Origin: Enterobacter sp. BIGb0383
GTDB taxonomy: Bacteria; Pseudomonadota; Gammaproteobacteria; Enterobacterales; Enterobacteriaceae
Assembly: GCF_003751845.1 (NCBI RefSeq)
Contig: NZ_RJKQ01000002.1
Coordinates: 868,001-932,000 of the forward strand
Direction of reading: 5' to 3'
Length of the DNA stretch: 64,000 nt
How positions within the stretch are numbered: position 1 is the stretch's first letter; the number at the start of each line of letters is the position of its first letter. Both the position numbers and the translations under genes were made by a program. Shown piece by piece: positions 7,222 through 13,177 of this stretch. The notes beneath the pieces were generated by a model. It worked only from the letters and a program-made list of their open reading frames with translations. It did no database searches and was not told the origin of the DNA.

Positions 7222-7707
7222 TTAAAGTCTCCACTCGCAGCGACCAACACGTAGCTCCTCAAACTCCTCTTTCGAGACGAGTTGTCCAGCCCTGTAGTGC
7301 GATACAGTGTGCTTCTTAATGAATGCCTTAGAGTCCGGCAAGATGTCATCCGAAGATGCTACAGCGGCCTGTACGCTGGCACTGGAGGTCATAGACACGA
7401 AGGCATCCGCTACAGCTATTCCGTACTCAAAGTCCAGCCACTCGCCAAACTTCACGGCGGACGTGGGGTCAGCAAGCCATGACGTACCGAGGCGACCCAT
7501 ATCGACTTTCTTTATGCGACCACTTTTCGGTCCCATAAGATAGCGTCCGACTTTGGTACGGGCAAAGCGTCTGACTTCTGTACTATTGCCATCTGCAACT
7601 TTGCCAATCTGGATACCGACCCGGCGAATTTCATCCAGTCGAAACAATCCGTCCTGACTGGTGAGGTCCTGACCGAAGATATGGATAGTGTATTCTTGTT
7701 GAGACAT
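7222..7707 (-). CDS. KilA-N-like domain protein
   Basis: The 161-residue protein has the signature end of a KilA-N domain near residues 85-115: GTSWLADPTSAVKFGEWLDF, then EYGIAVADAFVSM, comparable with the family pattern 'GTWVHPDLAxxxAxWLSPEFA'. A basic segment (FARTKVGRYLMGPKSGRIKK) precedes it. KilA-N proteins are DNA-binding and common in phages and large viruses; their functions vary (regulation, lethality, antirepression). ATG 7707 has GGAG nine bases upstream. It is the first recognisable gene downstream of the three T7-type promoters, so a helper RNA polymerase would transcribe it before the regulator and capsid genes. About 340 bases separate it from the nearest promoter. Confidence 0.6.
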   Translation of the reverse strand: MSQQEYTIHIFGQDLTSQDGLFRLDEIRRVGIQIGKVADGNSTEVRRFARTKVGRYLMGPKSGRIKKVDMGRLGTSWLADPTSAVKFGEWLDFEYGIAVADAFVSMTSSASVQAAVASSDDILPDSKAFIKKHTVSHYRAGQLVSKEEFEELRVGRCEWRL

Positions 7708-8044
7708 TTACGTGTACTCCTTTTGTTTGCACCCTGAAGTCGCACCCTACTGACCTACTCAAGCCCCCACGTAAAGGGAGACCAGCAGGCAACAGGACGC
7801 AAACAGAATGACTTGAGGTAATTGTGTTGTGGTCTGCGATGACCATAGAGACGAAGGTGCGACAGCGTGTCAGGACGACCAGATGGTGAGCGGTGATAGA
7901 CTCAAGTCAAAATGAAGACACGAGAACGCTAACGGGCTGGAGGTCTGACAGAGGCTGTCTTGCCTTGGGATGTCTTCGGAGAAAGACTTAATGTCGGGAG
8001 AGCTTCCGCATGGCTTGACGCATCAAGACCAGAGGCGTATGTAC
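7708..8044 (-). other. Non-coding leader between phage-type promoters and KilA-N gene
   Basis: No convincing gene is visible. One minus-strand frame (7631-7846) is open but overlaps the KilA-N gene out of frame and lacks a ribosome site. The stretch contains TGGTC pentamers mostly on the minus strand (GACCA at 7780, 7841, 7877 and 8027). It could hold a structured leader, packaging signal or origin sequence; nothing in the sequence decides this. Confidence 0.4.
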
Positions 8045-8067
8045 AGTCCCTATAGTGATAGCTAAGG
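8045..8067 (-). promoter_or_regulatory. T7-family phage promoter P3
   Basis: On the minus strand the -11 to +5 region reads CTATCACTATAGGGAC, with +1 at 8050. The bases from -7 to +4 (CACTATAGGGA) match the T7 and K11 consensus. Upstream TTAG at -15 to -12 resembles K11 and SP6 promoters as I recall them, not T7. It points to the KilA-N, regulator and capsid genes. Confidence 0.75.
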
Positions 8068-8071
8068 GTCC

Positions 8072-8094
8072 ACTCCCTGTAGTGAGGGTTTAAG
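8072..8094 (-). promoter_or_regulatory. T3-type phage promoter P2
   Basis: The minus strand reads AACCCTCACTACAGGGAG with +1 at 8077. Against the T3 consensus (AATTAACCCTCACTAAA then GGGAGA) 13 of 17 upstream positions and the first five transcribed bases match. The specificity region (-12 to -8) is T3-like and differs from P1 and P3. The start lies 27 bases upstream of the P3 start. Confidence 0.75.
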
Positions 8095-8108
8095 ATTTGC
8101 GACCATAT

Positions 8109-8225
8109 TTACTTTGGCTGGTAGGACTTAAAGTTCTCCTTATTGGAATTGTGATAACACAATCCATCAAAGAGGACTCTAGTCAAACCATAGTAACAAT
8201 GGGTCTCCTCCAGCCTGCTGGTCAT
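8109..8225 (-). CDS. 38-residue small protein (ORF C), tentative
   Basis: It starts at ATG 8225 with GGAG seven bases upstream, a good ribosome site, and ends at TAA 8109-8111. The start follows the stop of ORF B by one base (TGAGATG), so the two look translationally coupled. The peptide begins MTSRLEETHCYYGLTRVLFD and ends NFKSYQPK. No family is recognised. It lies in the T7-type promoter module between P1 and P2. Confidence 0.4.
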   Translation of the reverse strand: MTSRLEETHCYYGLTRVLFDGLCYHNSNKENFKSYQPK

Positions 8226-8226
8226 C

Positions 8227-8349
8227 TCAAAGCTCCAACCTCAGACACCACTGGTCAATCACTTTGAGTTTCCGCCTGTCCACAAATGGATGGCAGACCT
8301 CAGTAATGGTGTCTTGGTTCTTCACAATCTCGCACACCGATGGTCTCAT
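8227..8349 (-). CDS. 40-residue small protein (ORF B), tentative
   Basis: It runs from ATG 8349 to TGA 8227-8229. The peptide begins MRPSVCEIVKNQDTITEVCH and contains a basic stretch DRRKLKVIDQW. It is charged and soluble. The ribosome site is weak (GCGGAA), but the coupling with ORF C supports it. No family is recognised. Confidence 0.33.
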   Translation of the reverse strand: MRPSVCEIVKNQDTITEVCHPFVDRRKLKVIDQWCLRLEL

Positions 8350-8387
8350 AGACGGAAGTTCCGCTGAGGTCTGATGTTCTCCGCCTG

Positions 8388-8525
8388 TCAAAGGAGAGAG
8401 ATAGCTACGTTAAAAGAGAATGGTCTCAGGCCAAGGTGATTTAACACTAGGCGTCTGCGGATGGTTTCCAATCGGTCCGCTACCGGAAGCCTGAGACTAT
8501 ATGAATGTAGGTCGAGGGGCTGCAT
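8388..8525 (-). CDS. 45-residue small protein (ORF A), tentative
   Basis: It runs from ATG 8525, 26 bases downstream of the P1 start, to TGA 8388-8390. The peptide begins MQPLDLHSYSLRLPVADRLE and carries a basic helix TIRRRLVLNHLGLRP. There is no clear ribosome site, which lowers confidence. With ORFs B and C it fills most of the first 440 transcribed bases after P1, an arrangement like the tiny genes at the start of T7-like transcription units. Confidence 0.3.
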   Translation of the reverse strand: MQPLDLHSYSLRLPVADRLETIRRRLVLNHLGLRPFSFNVAISLL

Positions 8526-8545
8526 TAAGCCAGGGACTTAGGGTC

Positions 8546-8568
8546 TCTCCCTATAGTGATAGTTTAGT
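8546..8568 (-). promoter_or_regulatory. T7-family phage promoter P1
   Basis: The minus strand reads CTATCACTATAGGGAGA from -11 to +6, with +1 at 8551. The 14 bases TCACTATAGGGAGA are identical to -8 to +6 of the T7 consensus. The specificity region upstream (ACTAAACTA) differs from T7, so a related but distinct phage polymerase is expected. It lies 20 bases after the DUF4145 stop and drives leftward transcription of the whole left half of the element. Confidence 0.8.
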
Positions 8569-8586
8569 CCCCCTTCCCCGTCAGCA

Positions 8587-9246
8587 CTACTCGTTAGCGG
8601 CCTGTTGCTGTTCCCTCGCCTTCCTGTCCCGGTCTTCAATGCCCTTAAGCTGTCCTTCAGGCATACTGTTAAACATGGCCTCAACTTCTTTTGGCCTAGT
8701 AATCTGCTCAGTCACAATAATATTCAGCAGCTTAAAGAGACTATGTGCTAACTGAGGGTCGTCATCAAGGTTAATCTGTCCGGGGTGGACCGCCTGATTG
8801 CCAACGATACGGCAGATATCCGCAGCTCGCTGGACCAGTGGTGACAGACCTTTAACCACGAGGGACTTAATGTCAGTGTCGATATGCTTCCCCGGTTCCC
8901 CAAGGTGGACCATCAGCTTCTGGAGACTCAAGCGCAGGAGTGCAGCAGCGCCTTTAGGTGACAGATTAACGATGCTTCTGGCTTCCATGTAGTCGGACTT
9001 GCAGTCGTCTGGCATGTCTGGATTAGGCAGCTCAACACTACCAGCCGCAGGAATCATCATATTGCCTTTATACCAATAAGCACTTTCATAGCAATGTTGA
9101 CAATATGATAAGTAGAAATCAGTTTCCATAGAAGTAGAATGAGGCGCAACTCCCACCATTGGCCGCCAGCTTTGCTTGGAATAAACACCACAGTGTGGGC
9201 AATTAAAAGCTTTACCATCAAACACCGCCGGATAATACTCAGTCAT
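8587..9246 (-). CDS. DUF4145 domain protein with N-terminal zinc ribbon
   Basis: The protein has 219 residues. CxxC pairs at about 16-19 (CPHC) and 49-52 (CQHC) form a likely zinc ribbon. The DUF4145 core follows: [20 protein letters not shown], a helix with LQKLMVHLG, and the characteristic GNQAVHPG motif near residue 150. The C-terminus is charged and probably disordered ([13 protein letters not shown]). The start overlaps the integrase stop by 8 bases, so the pair is translationally coupled. DUF4145 domains occur in restriction-type and other anti-phage settings; biochemical function is not established. Here it may act in lysogeny control, or exclude competing phages (inference). Confidence 0.75.
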   Translation of the reverse strand: MTEYYPAVFDGKAFNCPHCGVYSKQSWRPMVGVAPHSTSMETDFYLSYCQHCYESAYWYKGNMMIPAAGSVELPNPDMPDDCKSDYMEARSIVNLSPKGAAALLRLSLQKLMVHLGEPGKHIDTDIKSLVVKGLSPLVQRAADICRIVGNQAVHPGQINLDDDPQLAHSLFKLLNIIVTEQITRPKEVEAMFNSMPEGQLKGIEDRDRKAREQQQAANE

Positions 9247-10861
9247 TTACTCCAGTCTCCTTATAAACACCAGCCATCACATTAACCAATCTATCTACCT
9301 CGACCTCTTTCGCGTAACGGTCGTAAGTTATAGACCCTGAGCTATGACCCATAATCGCCTGAGCATACGCTAACTCGACACCATGTTGTTTTAACTGGGT
9401 CGCAACCGTATGTCTAAACGAGTGAAAAGCTAAGCCGCTACGGTCAGCGAGGACTTTAGGCAACAGCGTCCGGTTAAACCATTTGCTCACCTGCTCACCG
9501 TAGCCATTCTTCATCAGCTTGAGGCCATCGAATACCATAGCATTATCACCCGCAGTCTTTCTACGGTCTTCCACAAGCGACATAAAGTCAGCCAATACAA
9601 AACCATAAGCGCCATCGACCAGCGGGACACAGCGATCGCTGTGAGCGTTTTTTATACTCTTGCCCGGTAAGCTGCTATCGTCTTCGTTGATATGGATGTA
9701 GACGCTACCGGCCTCAGTAGCCCTGACGTCTTTGACCTGAAGTTGGGCCACCTCGTTAAGTCTCGCACCTGTAATCGCAGCCAGAGCGGTGACGTAATAA
9801 TGGTATGGCTTACCTGAGGTCTTCTGAGAGTACGCTTTAGCGGCGACCAGTAGTTGTCCTGCCTGCTCAGGACTGAACGCATCACGAGCGTCAGAGGCTT
9901 TACGCTGAGGGACTTTCAGTTCAAGACCTTCGGTCAGGTTCTTAGCTATCAGGTCGTTGCGTACCGCCCACTTAAAGACAGCAGCCATCTTGATAAGGTA
10001 TTTATTGTTGATGGTAACGACGTCCAGACAGTCAGTCTTAGCCTCTCGGTTCAGCAGGTCTGACAGCTGCATATCCTTAAAGCGTTGCTTACGGTTCTTC
10101 GGTATCTGCTGGAGGACTTCACGGACCCTGAGCATATCTGAGCGGGTCGCCTTACTGACATCCTGAATACTCAGATAGTCGAATATCTCGATTAACGTAG
10201 AGTGAGACGCTCGGTTCTCGCTTAGGGTCGCTGGCTTCCAGTTCTGGGCGTTCTCCTGCTCGTACTGATCAATGAGAGACGCGAGGGTCAGAGCTTTAGT
10301 TACTCGTTCCAGAGTCACGAGATGTTCAGGGACTTCTGGTTCTGCCAATACAGATAGGGAGACGGACGGTCTTAGACTGCCAGTCTCAGGCTCAAGGTAA
10401 GACAACAGGCCAGAGCTATCGCCCTTGAGTCTATCCTGACAGGCCTTAAGCACGCCGATAACGTCATTGATATAGCGATGCTGGTCTACAGTCAGACGCT
10501 CAGTCGCTACAGCTTCCCGAAGGTTGGACCGGATGTCATCGTACTGGTCAACGTAAAGCTGGTAGGACTCAGGGTCGTTCAGGTCATCACGGCTGACACT
10601 AAGTTCCCACTCGACAATGGTCTTCAAGTGCTCCCGTAGCTCCTCATAAGAGGCGTTAGGGCTGTCTGCGTGGATTGCTTTAAGTGCTGACTTGATGTGC
10701 CGAGAGTGAGCCATGGCGGTGCGTCTGTCCTTAGTCCGTAGTGACAATGAGGTCATTCTATCAGTGTTTGACTGACGGTGCCGTAGACGGAAATAGTAGA
10801 CGCCTCTGCGCTCATAGAGATAGGCGGTAATTTGGAGTTGCTTGCTTGATGGCTGAATCAT
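9239..10861 (-). CDS. Tyrosine recombinase integrase of the element
   Basis: This 540-residue site-specific recombinase would integrate and excise the element at the tRNA-Gly gene. The N-terminus has the strand-rich arm or DUF6538-like segment ([17 protein letters not shown]). A long central helical region and a core-binding SAM-like domain (about 190-310) follow. The catalytic domain shows Arg in [11 protein letters not shown] (about 363), His-x-x-Arg in [11 protein letters not shown] (about 475-478), His in IMGHSS (about 501) and Tyr in SITYDRYAK (508 or 511). The gene starts 115 bases from the tRNA and reads away from it. Arm-type repeats at 10882-10901 lie within its promoter region, which suggests autoregulation. 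No excisionase is obvious; one of the small regulators may serve. Confidence 0.92.
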   Translation of the reverse strand: MIQPSSKQLQITAYLYERRGVYYFRLRHRQSNTDRMTSLSLRTKDRRTAMAHSRHIKSALKAIHADSPNASYEELREHLKTIVEWELSVSRDDLNDPESYQLYVDQYDDIRSNLREAVATERLTVDQHRYINDVIGVLKACQDRLKGDSSGLLSYLEPETGSLRPSVSLSVLAEPEVPEHLVTLERVTKALTLASLIDQYEQENAQNWKPATLSENRASHSTLIEIFDYLSIQDVSKATRSDMLRVREVLQQIPKNRKQRFKDMQLSDLLNREAKTDCLDVVTINNKYLIKMAAVFKWAVRNDLIAKNLTEGLELKVPQRKASDARDAFSPEQAGQLLVAAKAYSQKTSGKPYHYYVTALAAITGARLNEVAQLQVKDVRATEAGSVYIHINEDDSSLPGKSIKNAHSDRCVPLVDGAYGFVLADFMSLVEDRRKTAGDNAMVFDGLKLMKNGYGEQVSKWFNRTLLPKVLADRSGLAFHSFRHTVATQLKQHGVELAYAQAIMGHSSGSITYDRYAKEVEVDRLVNVMAGVYKETGVND

Positions 10862-10881
10862 ATGTCTGTATGCCCTGAGAG

Positions 10882-10901
10882 GGTTACACAGTGGGTTACA
10901 G
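10882..10901 (+). repeat. Right arm-type integrase site pair
   Basis: GGTTACAC (10882-10889) and GGTTACAG (10894-10901) are direct repeats with a 12-base period, 72 bases inside attR and upstream of the integrase start. They match the left pair at 4597-4616 in sequence, spacing and orientation. Confidence 0.65.
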
Positions 10902-10972
10902 TAAGTAACTCTGCAAGGAGGCTTTAAGCCATGTCCCTTAGGATTCAGTAAGTTAGTAGACTTTAAGAATGG

Positions 10973-10992
10973 TTATGGAGCGGGTGAAGGGA
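10973..10992. repeat. attR core within the tRNA-Gly 3' end
   Basis: This copy of TTATGGAGCGGGTGAAGGGA includes the tRNA 3' terminus and CCA. The tRNA gene stays intact because the element supplies or preserves these bases. Confidence 0.9.
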
Positions 10993-11049
10993 ATCGAACC
11001 CTCGTATGCAGCTTGGGAAGCTGCCGTTCTACCATTGAACTACACCCGC
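10976..11049 (-). tRNA. glyU: tRNA-Gly(CCC)
   Basis: The 74-base gene folds as a complete cloverleaf: acceptor GCGGGTG pairs with CACCCGC, D-arm TTCAATGGTAGAA, anticodon stem-loop with CTTCCCAAG (anticodon CCC), T-arm GAGGGTTCGATTCCCTT, discriminator U and encoded CCA. It corresponds in sequence and position (next to actS) to E. coli glyU. It is the integration site of the element, so sequences immediately 3' of the tRNA are now element-derived. Confidence 0.97.
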
Positions 11050-11066
11050 ATCGAAGTGCGTAAGGC

Positions 11067-11094
11067 ATTATAAACGTTACGCATCGCCAGGCAA
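11067..11094 (-). promoter_or_regulatory. glyU promoter
   Basis: On the minus strand TTGCCT (11094-11089) and TATAAT (11072-11067) are spaced 16 bases apart, a strong sigma70 promoter about 18 bases from the tRNA 5' end. Confidence 0.75.
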
Positions 11095-11127
11095 GCTTCA
11101 CGCGACTGACTGGCGATTAATTCGCCG

Positions 11128-11850
11128 CTAGCACTTCGGCGCGCTGCCCTGTTTCGGCAGGTAGCGCAGCGGATCGATAGCGGTGGCCCGGTAGCGAAGC
11201 TGGAAGTGCAGCCGGACAGAATCGGCATCCGTGCTGCCCATGGTGGCAATCTTCTGGCCGATCTTAATATTCTGCCCGTTGCTGACCAGCAGCTGGTCGT
11301 TGTGAGCATAGGCGGTGATGTAGTCTTCGCTGTGCTTGATCATAATCAGATTGCCATAGCCGCGCAGCTGGCTGCCGACGTAGACCACTCTGCCCGCGCC
11401 TGCGGCGTAAACCGGCGTACCGCGGCTAGCCGCGATATCAATGCCTTTATTGCCGCCGTCAGAGGTTGAGTAGGTCATGATCACTTTGCCGCTGGCTGGC
11501 CAGCGCCAGCAGCGCTGCCCTACCGGTGGCCAGGAGGATTGTGGCACTGCTGAAGAGGGAACCACCTTCGCCGTTTTGCCGCTGCTCTTGCCGGAGGAGG
11601 CCTTCGCCGCGCCTTTGATCTTCAGCCGCTGGCCGACTTCAATGGTATAGGGAGCGGAAATACCGTTCATCCGCGCCAGGTCATTGACGCTGGTCCCGGT
11701 TATCCGCGAGATGCGATACAGAGTATCGCCGCGCTTTACGGTATAGACCGAACCGGAATTGCTGCTGCCGGAGCAGCCAGCCAGCAATAGCACCATGGTC
11801 AGGCAAAGTGCGATAGCAGCGGGGTTTCTCGTCTGGCGTCCTGCGATCAA
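11128..11850 (-). CDS. actS: Amidase activator lipoprotein ActS (YgeR)
   Basis: This is an outer-membrane lipoprotein with a LysM domain and a degenerate M23 (LytM) domain. In E. coli it activates the cell-wall amidase AmiC. The lipobox LLAGC lies near residue 26. LysM follows (YTVKRGDTLYRISRITGTS) and the LytM domain fills the C-terminal half (GNKGIDIAASRGTPVYAAGA, YGNLIMIKHSEDYITAYAHN). I chose TTG 11850 because GAGG lies seven bases upstream; upstream in-frame codons would spoil the signal peptide. That gives 240 residues, against 251 in E. coli. It reads toward glyU, which is only 78 bases away. Confidence 0.9.
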   Translation of the reverse strand: MIAGRQTRNPAAIALCLTMVLLLAGCSGSSNSGSVYTVKRGDTLYRISRITGTSVNDLARMNGISAPYTIEVGQRLKIKGAAKASSGKSSGKTAKVVPSSAVPQSSWPPVGQRCWRWPASGKVIMTYSTSDGGNKGIDIAASRGTPVYAAGAGRVVYVGSQLRGYGNLIMIKHSEDYITAYAHNDQLLVSNGQNIKIGQKIATMGSTDADSVRLHFQLRYRATAIDPLRYLPKQGSAPKC

Positions 11851-12024
11851 AACAGTTCCTCGGTTAAAAATTAACGGCGGGAGTATAATACCAGCCCTCG
11901 CCGTGATGCCCAATCCCCCGATAAAATTTGCTCTCCCTTCCCGCTCTGCAGGCCAAATACTTACCCGGAATTAGCGTATAATCAGCAGGCCAGCCCGGCT
12001 GGTTTTTTGTTTTGCGGAGCGGTT

Positions 12025-12579
12025 ATGCAGTATGAACATGTGATTTTACTGGACGACGCGGGTAAGCCGTCCGGGACTCTGGAGAAATACGCAGCGCACG
12101 GAACGCATACCCCTTTACACCTGGCCTTTTCCTGCTGGCTTTTCAATGTTCAGGGGCAGCTGCTGGTGACGCGTCGGGCCTTATGTAAAAAGGCCTGGCC
12201 CGGCGTCTGGACCAACTCGGTCTGCGGGCATCCACAAACCGGTGAGAGCACCGAGCAGGCGATTATCCGCCGCTGTCGTTACGAGGTCGGCCTCGACATC
12301 ACGGCAATCTCCGTTATCGACCCGGATTTTCGCTACTGCGAGACGGACCCGTCCGGCATTGTGGAAAACGAAGTCTGCCCGGTGTATGCGGCGCTGGCGA
12401 CCAGCGCCGTGCAGGCCAATAAGGATGAGGTGATGGACTACCAGTGGGTCGAGCCACAGGCGCTGTTTCGCGCCATCGACGCCACGCCCTGGGCCTTTAG
12501 TCCGTGGATGGTGCTGGAGGCTTCATCGGCGACAACGCGCGAGTCGTTATTTGCCCTGGCTGCGGCGCTTCCGCGCTAA
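12025..12579 (+). CDS. idi: Isopentenyl-diphosphate delta-isomerase (type I)
   Basis: Idi interconverts isopentenyl and dimethylallyl diphosphate in the cytoplasm, balancing isoprenoid precursors for quinones and undecaprenyl phosphate. The 184-residue protein is a Nudix-fold enzyme. The active-site Cys region TNSVCGHP (about residue 66) and the Nudix-like segment with RRCRYEVG are present, as is [10 protein letters not shown] with a catalytic Glu. ATG 12025 is chosen because GGAG is six bases upstream and the protein then begins like family members ([11 protein letters not shown]). The gene is monocistronic. Its 3' end overlaps the convergent gene by 83 bases. Confidence 0.95.
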   Translation: MQYEHVILLDDAGKPSGTLEKYAAHGTHTPLHLAFSCWLFNVQGQLLVTRRALCKKAWPGVWTNSVCGHPQTGESTEQAIIRRCRYEVGLDITAISVIDPDFRYCETDPSGIVENEVCPVYAALATSAVQANKDEVMDYQWVEPQALFRAIDATPWAFSPWMVLEASSATTRESLFALAAALPR

Positions 12580-13030
12580 AAGACATCCGGGGCGCCATGC
12601 CGTATTTCGGCGTCTTAAAGTTTGCCGCCCAGACTTTAATGTCCTTTTGCAGGACCACGGTAAAGTCTGACTTCAGGCGATCCACCAGCTGATTGACCAG
12701 GGCGGCATCGGTCACCATAAAGTGTTCGATTCGGCCCTTGTCGGTGGTGACACAGAGATAGCTGGTCGCCACATCGCTGCCGTTAACCGCCAGCTTGCTG
12801 CTGGTGCCGGTCGCCGGACACGCCTCTTCAGAAAAATACGACACCACCAGATTGGCCGTTTCAAACCCCGCCTGCGAGATACTTATCAGCACCGGCTGCG
12901 AGCCAGACGTCTGCGCCACATCGTAGAGCACGCCGTTATTGTAATACCAGGTATTGTATTCAGAATAAAGGGCAGCACCGAACAGGCCGGAAGAAAACAG
13001 ACTGCCCAGTAACAACACTGTTTTTTTCAT
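12497..13030 (-). CDS. Exported protein of unknown function
   Basis: I do not recognise this 177-residue protein. It has a Sec signal peptide ([20 protein letters not shown]) and a mature region with two Cys that may form a disulfide (EEACPATG and SYLCVTTD). The rest is mixed strand and helix with no clear domain. AGGA lies eight bases before ATG 13030. The last 28 codons overlap the 3' end of idi on the opposite strand; frame evidence upstream is good, but the C-terminal tail ([18 protein letters not shown]) has poor complexity and may be shaped by idi codon constraints. Confidence 0.6.
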   Translation of the reverse strand: MKKTVLLLGSLFSSGLFGAALYSEYNTWYYNNGVLYDVAQTSGSQPVLISISQAGFETANLVVSYFSEEACPATGTSSKLAVNGSDVATSYLCVTTDKGRIEHFMVTDAALVNQLVDRLKSDFTVVLQKDIKVWAANFKTPKYGMAPRMSFSAEAPQPGQITTRALSPMKPPAPSTD

Positions 13031-13130
13031 AAAGGGGTTCCTGACACAGTAAGAATTATCCTGGAACATCCTTTTGAGTTAATCACACAACCTGAAATGT
13101 CACAACTTTTGCCCGACGACAGCAGATAAA

Positions 13131-13164
13131 AAAAAGCCCCGTCGCTTTCACGACGGGGCTTTTA
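13131..13164 (-). terminator. lysS terminator
   Basis: The stem AGCCCCGTCG/CGACGGGGCT with a 6-base loop is followed on the minus strand by eight T. It ends lysS transcription. Confidence 0.9.
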
Positions 13165-13177
13165 ACGTCAGGACGTC

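Larger units (their letters stand above)
4526..10992. mobile_element. 6.4-kb tRNA-Gly integrated element, candidate satellite of T7-like phages
   Basis: The boundaries are the 20-base direct repeats TTATGGAGCGGGTGAAGGGA at 4526-4545 and 10973-10992; the right copy is the 3' end of an intact tRNA-Gly gene. The element carries a tyrosine integrase next to the tRNA, paired arm-type repeats at both ends, a DUF4145 gene, KilA-N and ribbon-helix-helix type regulators, a scaffold candidate, a capsid-like gene and one opposite-strand membrane-protein gene. No terminase, portal, tail, lysis or replication gene is visible. Three T7-family phage promoters point leftward into the regulator and capsid module. 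The small size, hallmark capsid gene and reliance on foreign promoters suggest a phage satellite, not a prophage remnant. Family-level identity is inference; a degraded prophage is the main alternative. Confidence 0.75.

Noticed and set aside
7761-7784. Plus-strand CCCCCACGTAAAGGGAGA resembling a T3 promoter
   Set aside because: It needs a one-base insertion in the core, and would run opposite to the module; probably chance.
7631-7846. 71-codon minus-strand frame overlapping the KilA-N gene
   Set aside because: No ribosome site, overlaps a better gene in another frame.
10726-10760. Minus-strand TTGTCACTACGGAC inside the integrase gene, resembling a T7 core
   Set aside because: The TATA and GGG positions do not match well and it lies within coding sequence.
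4981-10861. Ordinary degraded prophage
   Set aside because: Not excluded, but the intact ends, intact genes, compact size and polymerase-specific promoters fit a satellite better than random decay.
4526-10992. CRISPR array or toxin-antitoxin operon in the element
   Set aside because: No regularly spaced repeats with spacers, and no recognisable two-gene toxin-antitoxin pair; the KilA-N and ribbon-helix-helix pair lacks a toxin-like partner.
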